Shown here piece after piece: positions 16,240 through 24,563 of a stretch of 64,000 nt of DNA. Numbering within the stretch: the first letter of the stretch is position 1; every line of letters starts with the position of its first letter. The notes under the pieces are model-generated. The model was not told where the DNA came from. It ran no database searches and worked only from the letters and a program-made list of their open reading frames with translations. Made by a program: the position numbers and the translations under genes. The DNA lies in assembly GCF_026540895.1 (NCBI RefSeq), contig NZ_JALNUR010000004.1:1-64000 (forward strand), read 5' to 3'. The stretch is from Sphingomonas sp. GM_Shp_1. Lineage in GTDB: Bacteria > Pseudomonadota > Alphaproteobacteria > Sphingomonadales > Sphingomonadaceae.

Positions 16240-17622
16240 ATGGCAGGCGCAACCATCATGACAAGACCGGTCGCTGCCATCATTCTCGCCGCGGGCAAGG
16301 GCACCCGCATGAAGTCGGACCTGCACAAGGTCCTCCACCCGATCGCCGGGCGGCCGATGCTGCTCCACCTGATCGACAGCGTGGACCAGTTGTCGCCCGA
16401 GCGGGTCGTCGTCGTGACCGGCGCGGGGCGCGAACAGGTGGAGGCGGCGGTCGCGCCACTGGGGATCGCGACCGCGCTCCAGGCCGAGCAGCTTGGTACC
16501 GCGCATGCCGTCGCGCAGGCGCGCGAGGCGCTGGCGGGCTTCGATGGCGATGTGCTGATCCTCTATGGCGATGTGCCGCTGGTCGAGGTCGCGACGATGC
16601 GGCGGATGATCGATCGGCTGCGGGAAGAGGATCGGCCGGCGGCGGTCGTGCTCGCCTTCCGTCCCGCCGATCCCGCCGCTTATGGCCGGGTGGTGGCCGA
16701 CGATAGCGGACGGCTCGACCGGATCGTGGAGTATAAGGACGCGAACGCCGAAGAGCGTGCGATAACCCTCTGTAATTCCGGGCTGATGGCGGTCCATTCC
16801 GCGGATCTGTTCGGCCTGCTCGACCGGGTGGGCAACGACAATGCGGCGGGCGAATATTATCTGCCCGACGTCATCGCGCTGGCGGCGGCGGACGGGCGTC
16901 ACTCGGCGGTCATCGAAACCGATGCGGGCGAGGTGGCGGGCGTCAACAGCCGTGGCGAACTCGCGCAGGTCGAGGGCGAGTGGCAGCGCCGCGCCCGCGC
17001 CCGTGCCATGGCGGAGGGGGCGACGCTGATCGCGCCGGAGACGGTGTGGTTCTCGCACGACACCCGCATCGGCCGCGACGTGGTGGTCGAGCCCCATGTC
17101 GTGTTCGGCCCCGGCGTCCAGGTCGCCGATGGGGTGACGATCCATGCCTTCAGCCATTTGGAGGGCGCGACCGTCGCGACGGGCGCGGATATCGGTCCCT
17201 ATGCCCGCCTGCGCCCCGGCGCGGATGTGCGAGAGGGGGCGCGGGTCGGCAATTTCGTCGAGATGAAGAAGGCGGTGCTCGGGCCCGGCGCCAAGGCGAA
17301 CCACCTGACCTATCTGGGCGACGCCGAGGTCGGCGCGGGTGCCAATATCGGCGCGGGCACGATCACCTGCAATTATGACGGCTTCCTGAAATATCGCACG
17401 GAAATCGGGGAGGGGGCGTTCATCGGCTCCAACTCCGCGCTCGTCGCGCCGGTCAAGGTCGGTGCGGGCGCGATCGTCGGCGCGGGCTCGGTCGTCACCA
17501 GCGATGTCGAGGCGGACGCCCTGGCCCTTGTCCGGGCCGAGCGTCGGAGCAAGCCCGGCTGGGCGAAGCGGTTTCGAGAGATGATGATGGCCAAGAAGGC
17601 CGCGAAAAAGGCTGGGGAGTAA
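16240..17622 (+). CDS. glmU: Bifunctional UDP-GlcNAc pyrophosphorylase / GlcN-1-P acetyltransferase
   Basis: A roughly 460-residue enzyme for the last two steps of UDP-GlcNAc synthesis, feeding peptidoglycan and lipid A. The N-terminal Rossmann-like uridyltransferase domain has IILAAGKGTRMKS and LYGDVPLV. The C-terminal left-handed beta-helix has many hexapeptide repeats and the acetyltransferase stretch GNFVEMKKA with HLTYLGDAEVG. ATGs at 16240 and 16258 are both possible starts. The stop is four bases before glmS, so the two genes of the same pathway are co-transcribed. Confidence 0.95.
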   Translation: MAGATIMTRPVAAIILAAGKGTRMKSDLHKVLHPIAGRPMLLHLIDSVDQLSPERVVVVTGAGREQVEAAVAPLGIATALQAEQLGTAHAVAQAREALAGFDGDVLILYGDVPLVEVATMRRMIDRLREEDRPAAVVLAFRPADPAAYGRVVADDSGRLDRIVEYKDANAEERAITLCNSGLMAVHSADLFGLLDRVGNDNAAGEYYLPDVIALAAADGRHSAVIETDAGEVAGVNSRGELAQVEGEWQRRARARAMAEGATLIAPETVWFSHDTRIGRDVVVEPHVVFGPGVQVADGVTIHAFSHLEGATVATGADIGPYARLRPGADVREGARVGNFVEMKKAVLGPGAKANHLTYLGDAEVGAGANIGAGTITCNYDGFLKYRTEIGEGAFIGSNSALVAPVKVGAGAIVGAGSVVTSDVEADALALVRAERRSKPGWAKRFREMMMAKKAAKKAGE

Positions 17623-17626
17623 GCGT

Positions 17627-19450
17627 ATGTGCGGTATCGTGGGAATCCTCGGCGGTGAGGATGTGGCCGAGCGGCTGCTCGACGGTCTGCGTCGCCTGGA
17701 ATATCGCGGCTATGACAGCGCGGGCATCGCGACGATCGATCGTGGCGGGATCGATCGTCGGCGCGCCTCGGGCAAGCTGATCAACCTGGCCAAGGAACTG
17801 GCGGCGCATCCGCTGCCCGGCTCGATCGGCATCGCGCATACCCGCTGGGCGACGCATGGTGGCCCGACCACCAACAACGCTCACCCGCATGCCACCGATC
17901 ATGTCGCGGTCGTCCACAACGGCATCATCGAGAACTTCAAGGCGCTGCGCGACGAACTCATCGGGCGGGGCCGGGTGTTCACCAGCGAGACCGATACCGA
18001 AGTCGTCGCGCATCTGGTCAGCGAGAGGGTCGAACAGGGGCTGGACCCCGTCGCCGCAGTCCGGGAAGTGCTCCCCCGCCTGCACGGCGCCTTCGCGCTC
18101 GCCATCCTGTTCCGCGACCAGCCCGACCTGCTGATCGGCGCGCGGCTCGGCTCACCGCTGGTCGTCGGGTATGGCGATGACGAGACCTATCTGGGGTCGG
18201 ACGCGCTGGCGCTGGCCCCGCTGACCCAGCGTATCGCCTATCTGGACGAAGGCGACTGGGTCGTCTGCACCCGCGAGGGCGCGCAGGTCTATGATCGTGA
18301 CAACAACCCTGTCGATCGGCCCGTCACCCTGTCGGGCGTCACCGGCGCGCTGATCGACAAGGGCAATCACCGCCACTTCATGCAGAAGGAAATCTACGAG
18401 CAGCCGATCGTCGTCGCCCAGACGCTGCGCTCGTATCTCCATCGGCTGGAGGGCAGGATCGCCTTGCCCATTCCCGACTTCGACCTGTCGGGGATCAAGC
18501 GCGTCACCATCGTCGCCTGCGGCACCAGCTTCTATGCGGGCATGGTCGCCAAATATTGGTTCGAGCAGTTTGCGCGGGTGCCCGTCGACCTCGATGTCGC
18601 GTCCGAGTTCCGCTACCGCGCGCCGGTGATGGAGCCGGGCGGGCTGATGATCGTCATCAGCCAGTCGGGGGAAACCGCCGACACGCTGGCCGCGCTGCGC
18701 CACGCCAAGTCCGAGGGGCAGACGATCGCGGCTGTGGTCAATGTGCCCACCAGCTCGATGGCGCGAGAGGCCGACCTGCTGCTCCCCACCCATGCCGGGC
18801 CGGAGATCGGCGTCGCCTCGACCAAGGCCTTCACCTGCCAGTTGAGCGTGCTGGCCGCGCTCGCCGCCAATCTCGCCAAGGCCAAGGGGCGGCTGTCGGC
18901 CGATGAGGAGAAGCAGATCGTCCGCCATCTGGCGGAGGCCCCCGCCGCGATCAATGGCGCGCTCGCCTATGACGAGGCGATCGAGGGCATGGCGGGTGCC
19001 ATCGCGGGCGCGCGCGACGTCCTGTATCTGGGGCGCGGAACCGATTACCCGCTGGCCCTGGAAGGCGCGCTGAAGCTGAAGGAGATCAGCTATATCCATG
19101 CCGAGGGCTATGCCGCCGGCGAGATGAAGCATGGCCCCATCGCCCTGATCGACGAATCCGTGCCGGTCATCGTCATCGCCCCTTCCGGCCCCCTGTTCGA
19201 AAAGACCGTGTCGAACATGCAGGAGGTTCAGGCGCGCGGTGGCCGGGTTGTGCTCATTTCGGACTATGACGGGATCGAGGCGGCGGGCGAGGGCTGTATC
19301 GCGACGATCACCATGCCGAAGGTACATCCCCTGATCGCCCCGATCGTCTATGCGGTGCCGGTCCAGCTGCTCGCCTATCATGTCGCGGTGGCGAAGGGCA
19401 CCGATGTCGACCAGCCGCGCAACCTGGCGAAGAGCGTGACGGTCGAATAA
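17627..19450 (+). CDS. glmS: Glutamine--fructose-6-phosphate aminotransferase
   Basis: A 607-residue enzyme that makes glucosamine-6-phosphate. The N-terminal nucleophile is Cys2 (MCGIVGILGG), with the glutaminase motifs RRLEYRGYDSAG and HTRWATHG. Two SIS domains follow, with SQSGETADTLAALRHAK in the first, and the C-terminus ends KSVTVE as in the family. Only four bases separate it from glmU. There is no visible glmS ribozyme upstream, as expected outside Firmicutes. Confidence 0.97.
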   Translation: MCGIVGILGGEDVAERLLDGLRRLEYRGYDSAGIATIDRGGIDRRRASGKLINLAKELAAHPLPGSIGIAHTRWATHGGPTTNNAHPHATDHVAVVHNGIIENFKALRDELIGRGRVFTSETDTEVVAHLVSERVEQGLDPVAAVREVLPRLHGAFALAILFRDQPDLLIGARLGSPLVVGYGDDETYLGSDALALAPLTQRIAYLDEGDWVVCTREGAQVYDRDNNPVDRPVTLSGVTGALIDKGNHRHFMQKEIYEQPIVVAQTLRSYLHRLEGRIALPIPDFDLSGIKRVTIVACGTSFYAGMVAKYWFEQFARVPVDLDVASEFRYRAPVMEPGGLMIVISQSGETADTLAALRHAKSEGQTIAAVVNVPTSSMAREADLLLPTHAGPEIGVASTKAFTCQLSVLAALAANLAKAKGRLSADEEKQIVRHLAEAPAAINGALAYDEAIEGMAGAIAGARDVLYLGRGTDYPLALEGALKLKEISYIHAEGYAAGEMKHGPIALIDESVPVIVIAPSGPLFEKTVSNMQEVQARGGRVVLISDYDGIEAAGEGCIATITMPKVHPLIAPIVYAVPVQLLAYHVAVAKGTDVDQPRNLAKSVTVE

Positions 19451-19480
19451 CTGCCCGTTTACGTCAGATTAAGCATGATC

Positions 19481-19527
19481 GGTTACCATTAGTCCCCGTG
19501 TCGAGTGACGAGGGACTGATGGTAACC
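19481..19527 (+). promoter_or_regulatory. Large hairpin covering the ribosome-binding region of the REC-GGDEF-EAL gene
   Basis: GGTTACCATTAGTCCC (19481-19496) pairs with GGGACTGATGGTAACC (19512-19527) over all 16 positions, with one G-U pair in RNA. CGT/ACG (19497-19499 with 19508-19510) extends it around a short loop and a bulged A. The 3' arm ends two bases before the ATG at 19530 and contains the only SD-like bases (GAGGGA). If it forms, it would block translation start. As DNA it is also a good dyad operator, and it could help end glmS transcripts, though no T-run follows. Confidence 0.7.
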
Positions 19528-19529
19528 GA

Positions 19530-21440
19530 ATGCGCATTCTGATCGTCGACGACGAACCAGCGGTTCACGACAGCTACGCCTTCTGCTTTTCGGGCGGGGG
19601 CGGCGTTCCGGCGGAAACCCGCGACGCGCTGGACGCGATGGCGACGGACCTGTTCGGCGCGCCCGATCATGACGATGCACAGGCCGACGACGAGGCCTCC
19701 GTCACGTTCGAGCCGCTTCATTGTCATCAGGGGCTGGAAGCCGTCGCGGCGGTCGAGCAGGCGGTGGCGGAGGATCGCCCCTTCGCGGTCGCCTTCATCG
19801 ACATCCGCATGCCGCCGGGCATCGACGGGCGGGAGACGGCACGGCGGATCCGAGCACTCGATCCCGACATTCATCTGGTGATCGTCACCGGCTATTCCGA
19901 TTTCTCCCCGGTCGAGATCAGCAAGGTGGCCGGGCCCGCCGACAAAATCTTCTACATCCCCAAGCCCTTCGAGGTCGCCGAGATATCGCAGATGGCGCTG
20001 GCCTTGTCCCGCCGCTGGCACATCGATCGCGAACTGGCGGCCGCGCGGGGACTGTTGGCCGCGCAGGTCGCGGCGCTGGAGGAAAAGAGCGCCGAGCTGG
20101 AAGCCAATGAAAGCCGCGCCATGCATATCGCGATGCACGACGCGCTGACCGATGCCCCGAACCGCGTCGCCTTTCTGCGTGCCTTGACCGAGCGCGGCCG
20201 GCAGGCGCGCAATTTCGCCACCGCGATGCTCGATCTCGACCGGTTCAAGATGGTCAACGACACGCTCGGTCACCTCGCCGGGGACGAACTGATCCGCGAG
20301 GTCTTCGCCGCGATCCAGCATGCGGTGCCGTCGGGCACGATGGTCGCCCGGCTGGGCGGCGACGAATTCGGGCTGTTCTTCGATGCGGCGGATGAGGCGG
20401 AGGCGATCGCAGCCTGCGAACGGATCGTGGCGGCCTGTGCGACCAGCTTCAACATCCTGGGCCATGCCGTGCGCTGCGGTGCGTCCTGCGGTCTGGTGAT
20501 GAGCGGCGCGCGGGGGGACCGCGATCCGACCGATCTGGTGCGGCAGGCGGACATGGCGTTGAACGATGCGAAGCGCTCCGGGCGGGGCGTGGTGCGGGTG
20601 TTCGACACACATATGGACGAGAGCATCCGCATCCGCCGCGAGATCGAGGCGGGGCTGACCCAGGCGATCGCGCGCGACGAGCTCAGCCTGTCCTTTCAGC
20701 CGATCGTCGGACGCGGGGCGCTGGACGTCGTCGGGTTCGAGGCGCTGGTCCGGTGGAACACGCCGGACCACGGCACGGTCAGCCCGGCGATCTTCATCCC
20801 GATCGCCGAGGAAAGCCATTTGATCCACGATCTGGGCGACTGGGTCCTCGACCATGCGCTGGCGGAGTTGCGCCACTGGCCGGGGCAATATGTCTCGGTG
20901 AATTTCAGTCCGATCCAGTTCCGCCGCTCGCACTTCGTCGGCCATATCATGGACAGCGTCCGGCGTGCGGGCGTCGATCCGGGACGGGTGCAGATCGAGA
21001 TCACCGAAACCGCAATCTTCGACGATGCCGAGCGCGCCTCCAAGACCCTCTGCGAACTGCGCAGCCTGGGCTTTCGCATCGCCCTCGACGATTTCGGGAC
21101 CGGCTATTCCAGCCTGTACAATATCCGCAAATTCGCGCTCGACTGTCTGAAGATCGACCGCAGTTTCATCGACGGGATGGGGCGCGAGCGGGAGTCGGCG
21201 GCGATCGTCCATTCGATCATCCATCTGGGCCGCGCGCTGGGACTGGGCGTGGTCGCCGAAGGCGTCGAGACCGAGGCGCAGGCCCAGGCGCTGCGCGTCG
21301 CGGGGGCGAGCCATTTGCAGGGCTTTCTCTTCTCTCGTCCGGTTCCGGCGGAGGAGGCACGCGTGCTGGCGGCCCAACAATGGCTGACCTTTTCGTCGGG
21401 CACCGGGGGCGAGGCCATGGTCGAAGGCGCGCTGAGCTGA
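19530..21440 (+). CDS. Response regulator with GGDEF and EAL domains
   Basis: A 636-residue regulator. Its receiver domain carries acidic Asp7/Asp8, phosphoacceptor Asp91 (FIDIRMPPG) and Lys145 (IPKPF); about 35 extra residues between the first strand and Asp91 make it longer than usual. A coiled-coil helix (about 165-195) leads to the GGDEF domain, with RLGGDEF at 275-280 intact and no obvious RxxD inhibition site. The EAL domain has EAL at 404-406, DDFGTGYSS at 520-528, Lys541 and AEGVE at 576-580, so both cyclic-di-GMP synthesis and breakdown residues are kept. The ATG lies right after the large hairpin. A histidine kinase gene follows after five bases and is its likely partner. Confidence 0.92.
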   Translation: MRILIVDDEPAVHDSYAFCFSGGGGVPAETRDALDAMATDLFGAPDHDDAQADDEASVTFEPLHCHQGLEAVAAVEQAVAEDRPFAVAFIDIRMPPGIDGRETARRIRALDPDIHLVIVTGYSDFSPVEISKVAGPADKIFYIPKPFEVAEISQMALALSRRWHIDRELAAARGLLAAQVAALEEKSAELEANESRAMHIAMHDALTDAPNRVAFLRALTERGRQARNFATAMLDLDRFKMVNDTLGHLAGDELIREVFAAIQHAVPSGTMVARLGGDEFGLFFDAADEAEAIAACERIVAACATSFNILGHAVRCGASCGLVMSGARGDRDPTDLVRQADMALNDAKRSGRGVVRVFDTHMDESIRIRREIEAGLTQAIARDELSLSFQPIVGRGALDVVGFEALVRWNTPDHGTVSPAIFIPIAEESHLIHDLGDWVLDHALAELRHWPGQYVSVNFSPIQFRRSHFVGHIMDSVRRAGVDPGRVQIEITETAIFDDAERASKTLCELRSLGFRIALDDFGTGYSSLYNIRKFALDCLKIDRSFIDGMGRERESAAIVHSIIHLGRALGLGVVAEGVETEAQAQALRVAGASHLQGFLFSRPVPAEEARVLAAQQWLTFSSGTGGEAMVEGALS

Positions 21441-21445
21441 TCCGG

Positions 21446-23266
21446 ATGGATCATGTGCGGCGATGGCTGGGCGCGAGGGTCCGGCCGCGATCGCTGCGCG
21501 ATACCATGGTGTCGGTCCTGACCCTGGCCGGGATCGGTGGCGCGGTGGCGCTGACGGCGATGCTCGCCTTCGTCATCTCGCCCGGATTCGCCGAGCTGGA
21601 AGAGCGGGCGACGGTTGGATATCGCAACCGGTTGCGAGCCGTCCTCGCCGAATTTCCCGAGACGATGAAAGGGATTGCGCGCGAGCATGCCCAAAGCGCG
21701 GCGTCGGATCGCGCGCGCGATTCCTGGGCCTGGTCGGTCTTTGCGGTCGATGCGGTCGCCTATCGGCCGGTATCCGCGAAAGACTGGACGGTGCGTCCCG
21801 GGACAGGAGCGGACGAGCACGGCCAAGCTGGCACGGCGGTCGGGCTGGCGGAGGCACTGAACCGGATCGACCTTGCCCGAACGGGATCGAGAGCGGGCTT
21901 CTATCTGCCGGTTGGAGGGCAGGTGATGGCCGTTGGACTGGCAGCGGTCATGGGCAGGAATGGCCGGACCATCGGCCATGTCGCGATGGCGCGGCGATTG
22001 ACCGCCGCGCATCTCTCGGGCGTGCTCGGCCGGGCGACGCGGATAGACCGACCGGCAATGGCCGGGACCGATATCGTCCGACCTCACGCACGCGTCATCG
22101 AGATCGCCTCGCCGATCCGCAGCGCAGACGGGCGGCCTATCGCGACGGCGACCCTGCGGGTTTCGCGCGAGGTCGTGCTCCTTGGGCGCCGGGTGTTGCT
22201 GCTGGCGGTGGCGGGATCGATCCTGTTGCTGGTCTTCATGCTGCTGATGCTGCGACGGGCACTGGGATCGCTCGTCCTCGCCCCGCTTGGGCGGGTGGAG
22301 CGGCATATGCGGCGCGTCCAGGCATCGGGCGCGCTCCTGCCCTTCGAGGATGGCGGGCGGGGCGATGACGAGTTCGGAGCGCTCGGCCGCAGCTTCAACG
22401 CGATGCTCAGCCAGTTGAAGGATTTGCGCGAACAGAATGAAATCCAGAGCTTCGCGCTCGGGCGATCCGAAAGCGCGGTCGCGGTGCTTCACAATGTCCG
22501 CAACGCGCTGGCCCCGCTCGGCACCATATTGAGCGTAGGGCTGGCACCGGAGGATCGGGGTGACCGGATCTTGATGGCCAGGGCGCTGGCCGAACTGGCG
22601 CGGGACGATATCGCGCCGGAACGGCGGGCGAAGCTGGTGTCCTTCATCCGAACGGCGCTGGACGCCGAGTCCATGGCGCGAGACTCCGTTCGCGGGCAGT
22701 TGGAGTTGGGGCGCGACGCGATGCGCCAGACGCTGGAAATCATCGGCGCGCAACAGGCGCGGGCCCATGAGCGGCCCGGACGGGAGCGCTGCGACATCAC
22801 CGACATCATCGCGCGCAACGCGACGATCGCCCGCTATGCCCAGTCGGTGTCGATCGGCTTCACCTTTCCGGCCCATTCCGCCTATGTCCTGGCCAATCGG
22901 GTGATCCTGAGCCAGGTGATCGGCAATCTGCTGTCCAACGCGGTCGAGGCGATCGTGGCGACCGGGCGGGGCCATGGCTCGATCCTGGTCGAGATACTGC
23001 CCCCCGTCGATGGGCGGATCGCGACTCGGATCATCGATGACGGCGAGGGGTTCGAGCCGGGCATGGTGACGCAGCTTTTCCTGCCCGGATTCTCGACCCG
23101 TACCGACAAGTCGGGCGGCCTCGGCCTGCATTGGTGCGCCAATTCCATGGCGGCGATGGGCGGCGCGCTGGAGCTTCGCAGCGCCGGGCGCGGCACGGGG
23201 GCGGTGGCGATCCTGACGCTCGACCTGGATGGACGCGACCGGGAAAAGACCGGGCTGGCCGCCTGA
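21446..23266 (+). CDS. Membrane sensor histidine kinase, partner of the REC-GGDEF-EAL regulator
   Basis: A 606-residue kinase with transmembrane segments at about 22-44 and 248-270 enclosing a roughly 200-residue periplasmic sensor that may be CHASE4-like. A HAMP linker (about 271-325) follows. The phospho-acceptor region is AVLHNVRNALAPLGT with His349, a variant close to the LHNVGN-type H-box rather than the usual HELRTPL. The ATPase domain has NLLSNAVEAI, DDGEGF and GGLGLHWC. The ATG at 21446 lies five bases after the stop of the response regulator gene. The 3' end abuts convergent dinB with no gap. Confidence 0.85.
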   Translation: MDHVRRWLGARVRPRSLRDTMVSVLTLAGIGGAVALTAMLAFVISPGFAELEERATVGYRNRLRAVLAEFPETMKGIAREHAQSAASDRARDSWAWSVFAVDAVAYRPVSAKDWTVRPGTGADEHGQAGTAVGLAEALNRIDLARTGSRAGFYLPVGGQVMAVGLAAVMGRNGRTIGHVAMARRLTAAHLSGVLGRATRIDRPAMAGTDIVRPHARVIEIASPIRSADGRPIATATLRVSREVVLLGRRVLLLAVAGSILLLVFMLLMLRRALGSLVLAPLGRVERHMRRVQASGALLPFEDGGRGDDEFGALGRSFNAMLSQLKDLREQNEIQSFALGRSESAVAVLHNVRNALAPLGTILSVGLAPEDRGDRILMARALAELARDDIAPERRAKLVSFIRTALDAESMARDSVRGQLELGRDAMRQTLEIIGAQQARAHERPGRERCDITDIIARNATIARYAQSVSIGFTFPAHSAYVLANRVILSQVIGNLLSNAVEAIVATGRGHGSILVEILPPVDGRIATRIIDDGEGFEPGMVTQLFLPGFSTRTDKSGGLGLHWCANSMAAMGGALELRSAGRGTGAVAILTLDLDGRDREKTGLAA

Positions 23267-24397
23267 TTAAAGAGGCAGTTCGGGTTGGATCGGCGGCGTC
23301 GTGTCGTCCTCCTCCCTATGATGAAGCCCCGACAGGGTCAGCCCGAGAAGCCGGACGCCGCCCGCTACCGGCAATTGCTGATCCAGCAATTCGCGACCCA
23401 TGGCGGCGAAGAGCGCACGGTCCATGATCGGCTGTCCCGGCGAGCGGGCGCGGGTGATGGTGCGGAAATCGCTATGCCGGAGCTTCAGCGTGACGGTCCG
23501 CCCCGCGGCGCCGCTCCGCTCGATCCGGGTCCAGGCGGCGTCCACCACCCGGTCGAGCGCGGCGTGAAGGGCGTCGCGGTCGCTCAGATCGTTCTCGAAC
23601 GTCCGCTCCGCTCCGACCGATTTGGCGATGCGATGGGCACGGACGGGGCGATGATCGATCCCGCGCGCGGCGCCGAACAGATAATCGGCATAGCTGCCGA
23701 AATGGCGTTGCAGGAATTCCAGCGGCCTGTCGCGCAGGTCCTGGCCGGTCAGTATGCCCAGGGCCTCCATCTTGCGCGCCGTGACCGGCCCGACCCCGTG
23801 GAAGCGTTTGACCGGCAGCCCCGCGACGAAGGACTCGCCATGCGATGGCGGGATGACGCAGATGCCGTTCGGCTTGTTCTGGTCCGAGGCGAGCTTGGCG
23901 ATGAACTTGTTGTAGCTGACCCCCGCTGATGCGGTCAGCCCGGTTTCGGCCAGGATCGCGGCGCGGATCGCATTGGCGATTGCCGTTGCCGAGCCCAGTC
24001 CGGCGCGATCCTCGGTCACGTCCAGATAGGCCTCGTCCAGCGATAGCGGCTCGATCCATTCGGTATAGCGCGCGAAGATCGCCCGGATCTGGCCGGAGAC
24101 CTCTCGATAGACCTCGAACCGGGGCGGCACGAACACCAATTCCGGGCACCGCCGCAACGCCGTGACCGAGGGCATGGCGGAGCGCACGCCAAAGGCCCGC
24201 GCCTCGTAACTCGCCGCCGCGACCACGCCCCGCGCCCGCGATCCGCCCACCGCCACGGGCCTGCCCCGTAGTGCCGGATCGTCACGCTGTTCGACCGAGG
24301 CATAGAAGGCGTCCATGTCGACATGGATGATCTTGCGTCCGTGCCCGATCGCCGGCGGATCGGTGTCGGGGGAATGAGATGGCACCGGGGAGCCCAT
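23267..24397 (-). CDS. dinB: DNA polymerase IV (Y-family)
   Basis: A 376-residue translesion polymerase. The catalytic acidic residues are in HVDMDAFYASVEQ and PLSLDEAYLDVT, and the fingers/palm motif SYEARAFGVRSAMP is present. The thumb has helix-hairpin-helix sequence FHGVGPVTARKMEALG. The C-terminal little-finger domain ends in QPELPL, which matches a beta-clamp binding peptide (QxxLxL). I chose the ATG at 24397; the frame opens earlier at 24478 but the first extra residues match nothing. No convincing LexA box was found upstream. Confidence 0.93.
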   Translation of the reverse strand: MGSPVPSHSPDTDPPAIGHGRKIIHVDMDAFYASVEQRDDPALRGRPVAVGGSRARGVVAAASYEARAFGVRSAMPSVTALRRCPELVFVPPRFEVYREVSGQIRAIFARYTEWIEPLSLDEAYLDVTEDRAGLGSATAIANAIRAAILAETGLTASAGVSYNKFIAKLASDQNKPNGICVIPPSHGESFVAGLPVKRFHGVGPVTARKMEALGILTGQDLRDRPLEFLQRHFGSYADYLFGAARGIDHRPVRAHRIAKSVGAERTFENDLSDRDALHAALDRVVDAAWTRIERSGAAGRTVTLKLRHSDFRTITRARSPGQPIMDRALFAAMGRELLDQQLPVAGGVRLLGLTLSGLHHREEDDTTPPIQPELPL

Positions 24398-24563
24398 ATC
24401 GTCCTGCTGCTCGCCTCCTGCGCGCCGGGAAACGAAACAGGAACAATGCGTATAGGTCAAGACCCCGAACAGGGCCAATAGGTTAAATTCATTGCGGACG
24501 GCGGCAACAGGGTTAACGTCCTTTCAACTTGTCATATGTCAAAAAAAGACCCGGACTATCCCC

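Noticed and set aside
17560..17626. glmS ribozyme or riboswitch
   Set aside because: Only four bases separate glmU and glmS and no leader structure exists.
19464..21380. 638-codon open frame on the minus strand
   Set aside because: Antisense to the REC-GGDEF-EAL gene, which has intact catalytic motifs.
24398..24480. LexA (SOS) box upstream of dinB
   Set aside because: GAAC and GAAA stretches occur, but no GAAC-N7-GAAC or GTTC-N7-GTTC pair with the right spacing was found.
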